DNA of 64,000 nt from Streptomyces canus (GTDB lineage: Bacteria; Actinomycetota; Actinomycetes; Streptomycetales; Streptomycetaceae): the NCBI RefSeq assembly GCF_030815415.1, contig NZ_JAUSWW010000001.1, positions 5,828,001-5,892,000 of the forward strand. The letters run 5' to 3'. Position 1 is the first letter of the stretch, and each line of letters opens with the position of its first letter. The translations under genes were made by a program, and so were the position numbers. A model generated the notes under the pieces. That model made no database searches. It was given only the letters and a program-made list of their open reading frames with translations, and was not told the origin of the DNA. Shown in pieces: positions 16,606 through 24,297 of the stretch.

Positions 16606-17378
16606 GGGACGACCTCCGAGGCACCGGCCTGCGAGCCATCCGCTGGCGCCCCCGTCTCCAGCGACGTCATACCCGCCGCGATCTCCCCCGCCGACGCCCC
16701 CGTCACCTCGCCGTGCACGTGCCCGTCGACCAGGAAGACCACGCGGTCGGCGTACGACGCGGCCACCGGATCGTGCGTGACCATCACGATCGTGCGGTCC
16801 TCGGTGTCGACCAGTGAGCGCAGCAGGGCCAGCACCTCCCGCCCGGTGGCGGAGTCCAGCGCACCCGTCGGCTCGTCCGCGAACAGCACGTCGGGGCGGG
16901 TGATCAGCGCGCGGGCCAGGGCGACGCGCTGCTGCTGGCCGCCGGACAGCTGCGCGGGCCGGTGCCGGGCCCGTTCACCGAGCCCCACCCGCCGCAACGC
17001 CTCACGCGCGCGTGCCTTCGAAACCCGCCGGCCGGCCAGCCGCAGCGGAAGGAGGACGTTCTGTTCGGCGGTCAGGGAGGACAGGAGGTTGTACGACTGG
17101 AAGACGAAACCGATGCGTTCGCGGCGCAGCAGGGTCAGTCGTCGTTCGCTCAGCCCGGTCAGTTCCGTGCCGCCGACCCGCACCGAGCCCGATGTCGGCC
17201 GGTCCAGCCCGGCCGCGCACTGCAACAGCGTCGACTTGCCGGAGCCGGAGGGCCCCATGACGGCGGTGAACGTGCCCTGTCCGAAGCCGAGCGAGACCCC
17301 GTCGAGCCCGGTCACCCCGCCGTCGCCCTCGCCGTACCGCCTGATGACGGAGGTCAGTCGAATCGCGTGGTCTGTCAT
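16599..17378 (-). CDS. ABC transporter ATP-binding protein, MacB/LolD-like
   Basis: A 259-residue ATPase partner of the adjacent permease. Walker A is GPSGSGKST, the Q-loop region is FVFQSYNLLSSLTAEQN, the signature is LSGGQQQRVALARAL, Walker B is DVLFADEPTGALD and the H-loop is MVTHDP. The FQSYNLL and DEPTGALD text is characteristic of the MacB/LolD subfamily. About 25 residues after the ABC fold form a Gly/Ala-rich tail. It begins at ATG 17378-17376, and its end overlaps the permease start, so the two are translationally coupled. Confidence 0.95.
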   Translation of the reverse strand: MTDHAIRLTSVIRRYGEGDGGVTGLDGVSLGFGQGTFTAVMGPSGSGKSTLLQCAAGLDRPTSGSVRVGGTELTGLSERRLTLLRRERIGFVFQSYNLLSSLTAEQNVLLPLRLAGRRVSKARAREALRRVGLGERARHRPAQLSGGQQQRVALARALITRPDVLFADEPTGALDSATGREVLALLRSLVDTEDRTIVMVTHDPVAASYADRVVFLVDGHVHGEVTGASAGEIAAGMTSLETGAPADGSQAGASEVVPC

Positions 17379-17484
17379 CTGCCCTCATTGAGTCCGCAGA
17401 AGGCCGACGGCCCTCATCAAGTCGAAGAGAGCTCTACGAAACCGCGCCGCCACCGCGCGGATCACTGCGGCAGGACCGAGACTT

Positions 17485-17506
17485 GGGGTAGGGCCAGGCA
17501 TACCCC
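17485..17506. promoter_or_regulatory. Inverted repeat GGGGTA-N10-TACCCC in ABC / two-component spacer
   Basis: GGGGTA (17485-17490) and TACCCC (17501-17506) form a dyad with half-sites about 16 bp apart, in the 185-bp divergent spacer between the ABC exporter and the sensor kinase. Such two-turn dyads fit dimers of NarL/LuxR-type response regulators. The downstream regulator (18805-19464) is the obvious candidate to bind here. Confidence 0.4.
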
Positions 17507-17563
17507 CGGATGTCTGTCCCGCCGGATTACGTCCGCCCCCACCCGCCTTCTACCGTGATCGCC

Positions 17564-18832
17564 ATGACGGTGTGGCAGGCGCTGAGCAGGCGCGGATATC
17601 TGGGGTCGGCGTGGCCGTGGCGGTCGGTCGCGTTCCTGGCGAGCGGTGCGGTGTTCGGGGCGGTCGTGCTGGTGGTGATCGTCGCGGGGGCCGTCGTGGG
17701 CGGCGCCACGGCCGTCGTGCTCGTCGGACTGCCGCTGCTCGTGCTCACCGCGCTGTGCGGGATCCCCGTGGCCGCCGCCGAGCGGTGGCGGCTGCGGCTG
17801 GCGGGGGTGGGGCCGGTGCCGCTCGCGCGGCACCGGGTGCCCGACGCGCCCGGGCTCACCAGGTGGCTCACCGTGCGCCTCAAGGAGGCCGCCACCTGGC
17901 GGGAGTTGGCGTACGCCGTGCTGCTCGGCCTCGTGCTGTGGCCGCTGGACGCCCTTGTGGTGGCCTTCGCCGCCGGGGTGCCGCTGTTCCTGCTGGCCAC
18001 ACCGCTGCTGGTCGCCGTCGACGGCGAGGCGAAGGTCGTCAAGCTGTGGACGGTCGACACCTGGTCGGCCGCCTTCGGGTTCGCGGCGGTCGGAGTGCCG
18101 CTGCTGATCGTGGGGGCGTACGCCCTCGGGCTGGCCGCCGGGGCGCGCGGCGAGGTCGCGAAGGCCCTGCTCGGCGCCTCCGGGGACAGCGACCGGGTCA
18201 CCGAACTCGTCCGCTCCCGCGTCCGGTTGGTGGACGCCTTCGAGGCGGAACGCCGCCGTATCGAACGCGACCTGCACGACGGCGCCCAGCAGCGCCTCGT
18301 CGCCCTCACCATGACGCTCGGCCTCGCCCGCCTGGACGCCCCGCCCGGCCCCCTCGCCGACCAGCTCGCCGCAGCGCACGGGGAGGCCGAGAAGGTCCTC
18401 GCGGAACTGCGCGAACTCATCCACGGCATCCACCCCAAGGTCCTCGCCGACTACGGACTGGAAGCCGCCGTCGCGGACGCGGCGGACCGGAGCCCGGTCC
18501 CGGTGGACGTGGAGCTGGACATCACCGCGCGCCTGCCCCAACCCGTCGAGAACGCCGCGTACTTCGTCGTCTGCGAGGCTCTCGCGAATGTGGCCAAGCA
18601 CAGCGGGGCGAGCCGGGCGGCCGTCAGCGGCGGACATGCGGACGGACGGCTCACGCTGGACATCCGCGACGACGGACGCGGCGGCGCCTCCAGCGCGAAC
18701 GGCACCGGGCTCACCGGTCTCGCCGACCGGGTGTCAGTGCTCGATGGCAGACTTTCCCTGTCCAGCCCGCCGGGTGGACCGACCCTGCTGCGAGTGGAGA
18801 TCCCTTGCCGGCCGACCGAGCCCTGCGCGTAG
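17564..18832 (+). CDS. Sensor histidine kinase (NarL-partner, HisKA_3 type)
   Basis: A 422-residue membrane histidine kinase. The N-terminal half has about four to six hydrophobic helices in two groups (about residues 22-65 and 115-195), a sensor layout common in actinomycete kinases beside ABC exporters. The phosphorylation motif is RRRIERDLHDGAQQRLVAL with His238. The ATP-binding domain has ENAAYFVVCEALANVAKHS (N box) and DIRDDGRGGASSANGTGLTGLADRV (G box). The ATG at 17564 opens MTVWQALSRRGYLGS. The response-regulator gene starts inside its 3' end. The signal is unknown; the neighbouring exporter suggests an antimicrobial or envelope stress cue. Confidence 0.93.
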   Translation: MTVWQALSRRGYLGSAWPWRSVAFLASGAVFGAVVLVVIVAGAVVGGATAVVLVGLPLLVLTALCGIPVAAAERWRLRLAGVGPVPLARHRVPDAPGLTRWLTVRLKEAATWRELAYAVLLGLVLWPLDALVVAFAAGVPLFLLATPLLVAVDGEAKVVKLWTVDTWSAAFGFAAVGVPLLIVGAYALGLAAGARGEVAKALLGASGDSDRVTELVRSRVRLVDAFEAERRRIERDLHDGAQQRLVALTMTLGLARLDAPPGPLADQLAAAHGEAEKVLAELRELIHGIHPKVLADYGLEAAVADAADRSPVPVDVELDITARLPQPVENAAYFVVCEALANVAKHSGASRAAVSGGHADGRLTLDIRDDGRGGASSANGTGLTGLADRVSVLDGRLSLSSPPGGPTLLRVEIPCRPTEPCA

Positions 18833-19464
18833 TCCTCGCCGAGGACAGCGTGCTGCTGCGCGACGGACTCGTCGGGCTGCTCACGCGGTTCGGGTACGAG
18901 GTGGTCGCGGCCGTCGGCGACGCGGACGCGCTCCTGGCGGCGGCCGCCGAGCACACGCCCGACGTGGTCGTGACGGACGTCCGGATGCCGCCCGGCTTCC
19001 AGGACGAGGGGCTGCACGCGGCCGTGAAGCTGCGCGAGGAGCGGCCCGGACTGCCGGTCCTGGTGCTCAGCCAATACGTGCAGCGGGCGTACGCCGCCGA
19101 GCTCCTCGACTCCGGCGACGGGACCGGCGTCGGCTATCTGCTCAAGGACCGGGTGGGCCAGGTCGAGGAGTTCGTGGACGCGCTGCGGGAGGTCGCGGCC
19201 GGTGGCACGGTCGTGGACTCCGAGGTCGTACGACAGCTGCTGCGCCGCCGCCGGGATCCGCTCGCCCGGCTCAGCCCGCGCGAGCGGGAGGTGCTGGGGC
19301 TGATAGCGGAGGGGAAGTCGAACGGCGCGATCGCCAAGGCGCTGGTGGTGTCGGACGCGGCCGTGGGCAAGCACATCGGCTCGATCCTCACCAAGCTGGA
19401 CCTGCCGCCGGCGGACGACACCCACCGGCGGGTGCTGGCGGTGCTCGCGTACCTCAGAAGCTGA
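18805..19464 (+). CDS. Response regulator, NarL/FixJ (LuxR-HTH) family
   Basis: A 219-residue response regulator. The receiver domain has the acidic pair in VVLAEDSVLLRDGL, the phospho-acceptor Asp58 in PDVVVTDVRMP, and the Lys in GYLLKD. The C-terminal LuxR-type helix-turn-helix reads LSPREREVLGLIAEGKSNGAIAKALVV. All phosphotransfer residues are intact, unlike the orphan regulator near 59 kb. The start is a TTG at 18805, with GGAG 6-7 nt upstream, overlapping the kinase gene by 28 nt; no ATG or GTG upstream is in frame. It probably controls the divergent ABC exporter. Confidence 0.94.
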   Translation: MPADRALRVVLAEDSVLLRDGLVGLLTRFGYEVVAAVGDADALLAAAAEHTPDVVVTDVRMPPGFQDEGLHAAVKLREERPGLPVLVLSQYVQRAYAAELLDSGDGTGVGYLLKDRVGQVEEFVDALREVAAGGTVVDSEVVRQLLRRRRDPLARLSPREREVLGLIAEGKSNGAIAKALVVSDAAVGKHIGSILTKLDLPPADDTHRRVLAVLAYLRS

Positions 19465-19478
19465 CCCCGCGGGACTTC

Positions 19479-19955
19479 TCAGAGGGTCTTCGCGAAGCAG
19501 CGGCTCGCCTCGTGGTGCCGGTAGTAGCCGAACTTCTCGCACGGCTCGTAACCGCTGGAGGTGTACAGCGCGATGGCCTCCGGCTGCTTGTCGCCGGTCT
19601 CCAGGACCATGCGGACCCGGCCCGCCGCCCGGGCGTCCTCCTCCAGTGCCGCCAATATGCGCCGGGCGAGCCCTCTGCCCCGCGCCTGCTCTATGACGTA
19701 CATCCGCTTCACCTCGGCGTCGCCGTCGCGGTTGCCCTCCTCGTTGGCGTCCCGGACACGCCAGCCGCCCGTGGCGACGGGGACGTCGCTCTCGTCGTAG
19801 GCGATGAGATACGCGCCGTTCGGCGGCTCGAAGTGGGCCGGGTCCATGTGCGTGGCGTCGCCGTCGTCGCCGTAGCGGGCGGCGTACTCGGCCTGGACCT
19901 GGTCGTTGAGCTTCACGGCGTCGGGGTGGTCGAAGGAGACGCGACGGATATTCAT
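19479..19955 (-). CDS. GNAT family N-acetyltransferase
   Basis: A 158-residue single-domain GNAT protein. The acetyl-CoA pyrophosphate loop is EQARGRGLARRILAALE, preceded by KRMYVI (strand 4), and the C-terminal fold EAIALYTSSGYEPCEKFGYYRHHEASRCFAKTL is typical of the small-molecule acetyltransferases. The N-terminus NIRRVSFDHPDAVKLNDQVQAEYAARYGD occurs in many Streptomyces orthologues. The substrate is unknown. It converges on the response-regulator gene with a 14-nt gap, and is divergent from the xth gene. Confidence 0.88.
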   Translation of the reverse strand: MNIRRVSFDHPDAVKLNDQVQAEYAARYGDDGDATHMDPAHFEPPNGAYLIAYDESDVPVATGGWRVRDANEEGNRDGDAEVKRMYVIEQARGRGLARRILAALEEDARAAGRVRMVLETGDKQPEAIALYTSSGYEPCEKFGYYRHHEASRCFAKTL

Positions 19956-20021
19956 GCTGCCTACCGTATGTCAATGCATTCCAGAACGGGATCCAGTCCA
20001 GTCTGCCGGTATCGTGCCGGG

Positions 20022-20825
20022 GTGCTCACTGTGACCTCTGTGAATGTGAACGGACTGCGCGCCGCCGCGAAGAAGGGCTTCGTGGAGTGGCTCGCGGACA
20101 CCTCCGCCGATGTGCTGTGCCTCCAGGAGGTGCGCGCCGAGCCGCAGCAGCTGCCCGAGGAGGTCCGCACGCCCGACGGCTGGCACGTGGTGCACGCGCC
20201 CGCCGCCGCCAAGGGCCGCGCCGGCGTCTCCCTCTACACCCGCCGCGAGCCGGACCGCGTCCGGATCGGCTTCGGCTCGTCGGAGTTCGACACCAGCGGC
20301 CGCTACGTCGAGGCCGACCTCCCCGGCGTCACTGTCGCCTCCCTCTACCTCCCCTCCGGCGAGGTCGGCACCGAGCGCCAGGACGAGAAGATCCGCTTCA
20401 TGGACGAGTTCCTGGCGTATCTCAAGGACCTGCGCGAGCGCGCCGCCGCCGACGGCCGCGAGGTCGTCGTCTGCGGCGACTGGAACATCGCCCACCAGCC
20501 CGCCGACCTGAAGAACTGGCGCGCCAACCAGAAGAACTCCGGGTTCCTGCCGGAGGAGCGGGAGTGGCTGACGCGGGTCTTCGACGCCGCCGACGGGGGC
20601 TATGTCGACGTCGTGCGGGCACTGCATCCCGATGTCGAGGGGCCGTACTCGTGGTGGTCGTACCGTGGGCGGGCGTTCGATAACGATTCAGGATGGCGCA
20701 TCGACTACCACGTCTCCACGCCCGGACTGGCGGCCAAGGCCGTCAAGGGATTCGTCGAGCGCGCCGCCACGCATGCGGAGCGCTGGTCGGATCACGCCCC
20801 CGTGACTGCGGTCTACGACCTCTAG
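20022..20825 (+). CDS. xth: Exodeoxyribonuclease III (AP endonuclease)
   Basis: A 267-residue member of the EEP family (ExoIII/APE1), which cleaves at abasic sites and trims 3' ends in base-excision repair. Motifs in order are TVTSVNVNGLRAA, LCLQEVRAE with the metal-binding Glu, the catalytic Asp/Asn pair in VCGDWNIAH, and SDHAPVTAVYDL with the catalytic Asp-His at the C-terminus. The GTG at 20022 starts just before the first conserved strand. Its TAG stop (20823-20825) is part of the CTAG that flanks a MITE-like insertion, which leaves the protein intact. Confidence 0.95.
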   Translation: MLTVTSVNVNGLRAAAKKGFVEWLADTSADVLCLQEVRAEPQQLPEEVRTPDGWHVVHAPAAAKGRAGVSLYTRREPDRVRIGFGSSEFDTSGRYVEADLPGVTVASLYLPSGEVGTERQDEKIRFMDEFLAYLKDLRERAAADGREVVVCGDWNIAHQPADLKNWRANQKNSGFLPEEREWLTRVFDAADGGYVDVVRALHPDVEGPYSWWSYRGRAFDNDSGWRIDYHVSTPGLAAKAVKGFVERAATHAERWSDHAPVTAVYDL

Positions 20826-21044
20826 TGCCGCGGCAGGCAACGTTTGCCCGTCAAGGAGCGGCGTCGTGGGGGTCCCTCCCGCCCGAGCCGTGCGAAGCGC
20901 GGTTCGAGGGTGGGGGAGCGTGCTCTCGGCGTGCCGGCCGGAAGCCCTCGTACTGGACGTACTTGGGCTTTCGGCCGGCCTCAAGGCAGTGGGGGAGCGT
21001 GCCGGGCGTCGCGACGGGGCAAACGTTGCCTGCCGCGGCACTAG
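20822..21044. mobile_element. MITE-A copy 1, 215 bp, flanked by CTAG
   Basis: The element (20826-21040) has perfect 24-bp terminal inverted repeats beginning TGCCGCGGCAGGCAACG, and CTAG on each side (20822-20825 and 21041-21044), consistent with a 4-bp target duplication; a TA duplication inside CTAG is also possible. No transposase is encoded. A nearly identical copy lies inverted at 36151-36400, carrying an extra 27 bp. The left CTAG includes the xth stop codon, and the right one directly abuts the stop of the convergent MerR gene, so the element fills a junction where two genes met tail to tail. The internal hairpins could act as a bidirectional terminator. Confidence 0.88.
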
Positions 21045-21689
21045 CTAGTCCCGCTTGCGCAACCGCCGGTCCAGCGCCAGTGACAGCTCCGCCTCCACCA
21101 CGCTTCTCGCGAGGGGGCGCAGGCGTTGCATGTCGTTCTCGGTGGCGTGGCGGAGGACCAGTTCGGCGAACATCTCGGCCAGGTCGTCGACGTGTTCGCG
21201 GACGCGTTTGCCCGCTGCCAGGACCTCGGCGAGGGGGATGCCCTCGGCGACCAGGGCGGAGGAGACGTCGAGGAGGCGGCGGCTGATGTGGACGATCTCG
21301 TCGCCGTCGGTGCCGAGGTAGCCCAGCTCCAGGGCGGCGGCGAGGTTGTCCGTGGTGACCTGGCCCTCGAAGCGGGCGGCGAGTTCCTCGGGGGTGAGGC
21401 GGACCGGTTCCTCCTCCGTGGGGGTGGCCACGCCCAGGAGGTCGGCGACGTCGCGGCCGTGGTCGAGGGCCTCCGCCAGTTCCGCGATGCCGGTGAGGGT
21501 GTGGCCGCGTTCCAGGAGCGCGGCGATGGTGCGCAGCCGGGCCAGGTGGTGGTCGTCGTACCAGGCGATACGGCCCTCACGGCGGGGCGGCGGGATCAGT
21601 TTGCGTTCGCGGTAGAAGCGCAGGGTGCGCGGTGTGATGCCGGCCAGGCGGGCCAACTCCTCCATGCGGTACTCGCGCTTCTCGGTCAC
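21045..21689 (-). CDS. MerR family transcriptional regulator
   Basis: A 214-residue MerR-type regulator. The N-terminal winged helix reads YRMEELARLAGITPRTLRFYRERKLIPPPRREGRIAWYDDHHLARL, followed by the usual helix and a C-terminal effector region of about 130 residues without Cys pairs, so a metal sensor is unlikely. The start is a GTG at 21689 (MTEKREYRMEELA). It is divergent from the Baeyer-Villiger monooxygenase operon with a 134-bp spacer containing two dyads, so control of that operon and of itself is likely. The C-terminus ends beside MITE-A. Confidence 0.92.
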   Translation of the reverse strand: MTEKREYRMEELARLAGITPRTLRFYRERKLIPPPRREGRIAWYDDHHLARLRTIAALLERGHTLTGIAELAEALDHGRDVADLLGVATPTEEEPVRLTPEELAARFEGQVTTDNLAAALELGYLGTDGDEIVHISRRLLDVSSALVAEGIPLAEVLAAGKRVREHVDDLAEMFAELVLRHATENDMQRLRPLARSVVEAELSLALDRRLRKRD

Positions 21690-21702
21690 GCCCGCAGCCT
21701 AT

Positions 21703-21719
21703 GTTGTACCTCCGGTAAC
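21703..21719. promoter_or_regulatory. Candidate MerR operator
   Basis: A dyad TACC-TCC-GGTA (21707-21717), extended imperfectly to GTTGTACC/GGTAAC (21703-21719), lies 14-30 nt before the MerR start, where it would overlap that gene's promoter. MerR dimers bind dyads in promoter spacers. No experimental consensus for this subfamily is known to me. Confidence 0.35.
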
Positions 21720-21769
21720 TTTCCTGGCCCCGCCCCCTACCCATCGGTAAGGAGCTGTCCTACGCTCCC

Positions 21770-21795
21770 ATTGCGCCAGTGTTTACTGGCGGAAT
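21770..21795. promoter_or_regulatory. Inverted repeat upstream of the BVMO operon
   Basis: Two 11-bp arms, ATTGCGCCAGT (21770-21780) and ACTGGCGGAAT (21785-21795), pair at 10 of 11 positions around GTTT. It lies 28-54 nt before the monooxygenase start, so it can be an operator or a leader hairpin. It is a longer and better dyad than the MerR-proximal one and may belong to a different regulator. Confidence 0.45.
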
Positions 21796-21823
21796 CCGAA
21801 GAGCGATGCGTGGAGGCTTCGGG

Positions 21824-23383
21824 ATGACCGAGCACGAGCATGTGCGGGTGGCGGTGATCGGGTCCGGGTTCGGGGGGCTCGGGGCCGCCGTGCGGCTGCG
21901 GCGCGAAGGTGTGACCGACTTCGTCGTCCTGGAACGGGCCGGCAGCGTCGGGGGCACCTGGCGGGACAACAGCTACCCGGGGTGCGCCTGTGACGTACCG
22001 TCCCATCTCTACTCCTTCTCTTTCGCGCCCCATCCCGACTGGCCGCGCACCTTCTCCGGGCAGGAGCACATCCGGGCCTATCTGGAGCACGTAGCCGACG
22101 TCTTCCGGCTCCGGCCCCATCTCCGCTTCGACTCCGAGGTCAAGATGATGACCTGGGACGCGGACCGGCTGTGCTGGGACATCGAGACCAGCAGCGGGCG
22201 GCTCTCCGCCGACCTCGTCGTCTCCGCCACCGGGCCGCTGTCCGACCCGAAGACCCCCGACATCCCGGGCCTGGACTCCTTCCCCGGCAAGGTCTTCCAC
22301 TCCGCCCGCTGGGACCACGACTACGACCTGCGCGGCAAGCGGGTCGCGATGGTCGGGACGGGGGCCTCCGCGATCCAGATCGTGCCCGCCATCCAGCCCG
22401 AAGTCGCCCAGCTGACCCTTTTCCAGCGCACCCCGCCCTGGGTCATGCCGCGTGTCGACCGGTCCATCACCGGCTTCGAGCGCCGGCTGCACCAGCAGCT
22501 GCCCTTCACCACCTACGCCCGCCGCGGACTCCTGTGGGGCATCCGGGAGTTGCAGGTCCAGGCCTTCACCAAGCGGCCGGGCGAGCTCGGGCTGGTCGAG
22601 AAGCTGGCCAAGAGCAACATGGCCCGCGCCATCAAGGACCCGGCGCTGCGGGCCAAGCTGACCCCCGACTACCGCATCGGCTGCAAGCGGATCCTGCTGA
22701 GCAGTACGTACTATCCGGCGCTCGCCCAGCCCAATGTCGATCTGGTCGCCAGTGGGCTGAGCGAGGTCCGCGGCTCCACCCTCGTCGCCGCCGACGGCAG
22801 CGAGGCCGAGGTCGACGCGATCATCTTCGGGACCGGCTTCCATGTCACCGACATGCCGATCGCCGACCGGGTGATGGGGGCGGACGGACGCACCCTCGCC
22901 GAGGCCTGGAAGGGCGGGATGGAGGCCCTGCGGGGCGCCTCCGCCGCCGGCTTCCCCAACTGGATGACGATCATCGGGCCCAACACCGGGCTCGGGAACT
23001 CCTCGATGATCCTGATGATCGAGTCCCAGCTGAACTACCTGGCCGACTTCGTACGGCAGCTCGACGTCCTCGGCGGCCGCGCCGCCCTCGACGCCCGGCC
23101 GAGCGCCGTGCACGCCTGGAACCGGCGGGTGCAGGAGCGCATGAAGCGCACGGTGTGGAACACCGGCGGCTGCACCAGCTGGTACCTCGACGCGGGCGGC
23201 CGCAACACCACCATCTGGCCGGGGACCACGACCGAGTTCCGGCGCGCGACGCGGCGCGTGGACCTCGCCGAGTACGAGGTGCTCCGCGGCAAGGACGTCA
23301 AGGCGATCAACGAAGACAAGCAAGACAAGCAAGGCGAGCAAGGCGAGCAGGGCAAGGGCGACAAGGAAGAGGTGAACGCGTGA
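21824..23383 (+). CDS. Type I Baeyer-Villiger / flavin-containing monooxygenase
   Basis: A 519-residue class B flavoprotein monooxygenase. It has an FAD Rossmann motif GSGFGGLG (residues 13-20), an NADPH Rossmann motif GTGASAIQ, and between them FPGKVFHSARWD, which matches the Baeyer-Villiger fingerprint FxGxxxHxxxW(P/D); IIFGTGFHV is the ATG-like motif. It should insert oxygen next to a ketone, giving an ester, using NADPH and O2. The C-terminal ~20 residues are a charged KQGEQGEQGKGDKEE repeat not seen in the catalytic family. The ATG at 21824 has GGAGG 7 nt upstream. The next gene overlaps its stop (GTGA). Confidence 0.9.
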   Translation: MTEHEHVRVAVIGSGFGGLGAAVRLRREGVTDFVVLERAGSVGGTWRDNSYPGCACDVPSHLYSFSFAPHPDWPRTFSGQEHIRAYLEHVADVFRLRPHLRFDSEVKMMTWDADRLCWDIETSSGRLSADLVVSATGPLSDPKTPDIPGLDSFPGKVFHSARWDHDYDLRGKRVAMVGTGASAIQIVPAIQPEVAQLTLFQRTPPWVMPRVDRSITGFERRLHQQLPFTTYARRGLLWGIRELQVQAFTKRPGELGLVEKLAKSNMARAIKDPALRAKLTPDYRIGCKRILLSSTYYPALAQPNVDLVASGLSEVRGSTLVAADGSEAEVDAIIFGTGFHVTDMPIADRVMGADGRTLAEAWKGGMEALRGASAAGFPNWMTIIGPNTGLGNSSMILMIESQLNYLADFVRQLDVLGGRAALDARPSAVHAWNRRVQERMKRTVWNTGGCTSWYLDAGGRNTTIWPGTTTEFRRATRRVDLAEYEVLRGKDVKAINEDKQDKQGEQGEQGKGDKEEVNA

Positions 23384-24297
23384 GCCGTCTCCTGCACGTC
23401 TCCTCCGGGCCCTACGCCCCACCCGTCCCCGCCCGTGAGCTGACCGCCGTCTCCGCCGACGGCGCACCTCTGCACGTGGAGGTGCACGGGCCCGAGAACG
23501 CGCCCCCCGTCGTCCTCGCGCACGGCTGGACCTGCTCGACCGCCTTCTGGGCGGCGCAGATACGCGACCTCGCCGTCGACCACCGGGTCATCGCGTACGA
23601 CCAGCGCGGCCACGGACGCAGCCCGGCGAGCCCGGCATGCAGCACCGATGCCCTCGCCGACGACTTCGAAGCCGTACTGAAGGCGACTCTCGCCCCCGGC
23701 GAGAAGGCCGTGATCGCCGGTCACTCCATGGGCGGGATGACGGTGATGGCGGCGGCCGACAGGGCGGCCTTCCGGGAGCACGCGGCCGCCGTCCTGCTGT
23801 GCAGCACCGGTTCCTCGCGCCTGGTCGCCGAGTCGACCGTCGTACCGATGCGGCCCGGACGGCTGCGGACCTGGCTGACCAAGCACATCCTCGGCTCGCG
23901 GGCGCCGCTCGGACCGGTCACTCCGCTCGCGCGGCGGATCCTCAAGTACGGGACGATGGGCCCCGGTTCGGCCCCGCACATGGTCGAGGCATGCGCGCGG
24001 ATCGTGCACGCGTGCCCGCGCAAGGTGCGGTACTCCTGGTCGCACGTCCTCGATCTGCTCGACCTCGACCACGGGGTGCGGTCCCTTGAGGTGCCCACGG
24101 CTGTCGTCGTCGGTACGGCCGACCGGTTGACGCCGCCCGTGCACGCGCGTTCGCTGGTGGCGGCGCTGCCCCGCTGTGTCGGGGTCACCGAGCTGCCCGG
24201 AGTCGGGCACATGACGCCCGTGGAGGCGCCCGAGCTGGTCACCGGGAAGATCAGGGACCTCGTGACGACGTACGCAACGATCAAGGAGGGTGCATGA
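23380..24297 (+). CDS. Alpha/beta hydrolase (esterase)
   Basis: A 305-residue alpha/beta hydrolase. The oxyanion region is LAHGWTCSTAFW, the nucleophile elbow is GHSMGGMT, the likely acid is Asp in VVGTADRLTPP, and the catalytic His is in LPGVGHMTPVE. This triad order fits esterases and C-C hydrolases. The GTG start overlaps the monooxygenase stop, and its own stop overlaps the SDR start (ATGA), so the three are translationally coupled. In such operons an esterase cleaves the Baeyer-Villiger ester. A similar FMO-hydrolase-SDR trio opens the mymA operon of Mycobacterium tuberculosis. Confidence 0.9.
   Translation: MSRLLHVSSGPYAPPVPARELTAVSADGAPLHVEVHGPENAPPVVLAHGWTCSTAFWAAQIRDLAVDHRVIAYDQRGHGRSPASPACSTDALADDFEAVLKATLAPGEKAVIAGHSMGGMTVMAAADRAAFREHAAAVLLCSTGSSRLVAESTVVPMRPGRLRTWLTKHILGSRAPLGPVTPLARRILKYGTMGPGSAPHMVEACARIVHACPRKVRYSWSHVLDLLDLDHGVRSLEVPTAVVVGTADRLTPPVHARSLVAALPRCVGVTELPGVGHMTPVEAPELVTGKIRDLVTTYATIKEGA

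Noticed and set aside
20826..21040. Short open frames of 60-100 codons within MITE-A and MITE-B
   Set aside because: They are similar in both copies only because the DNA is; there is no ribosome site and no transposase motif.
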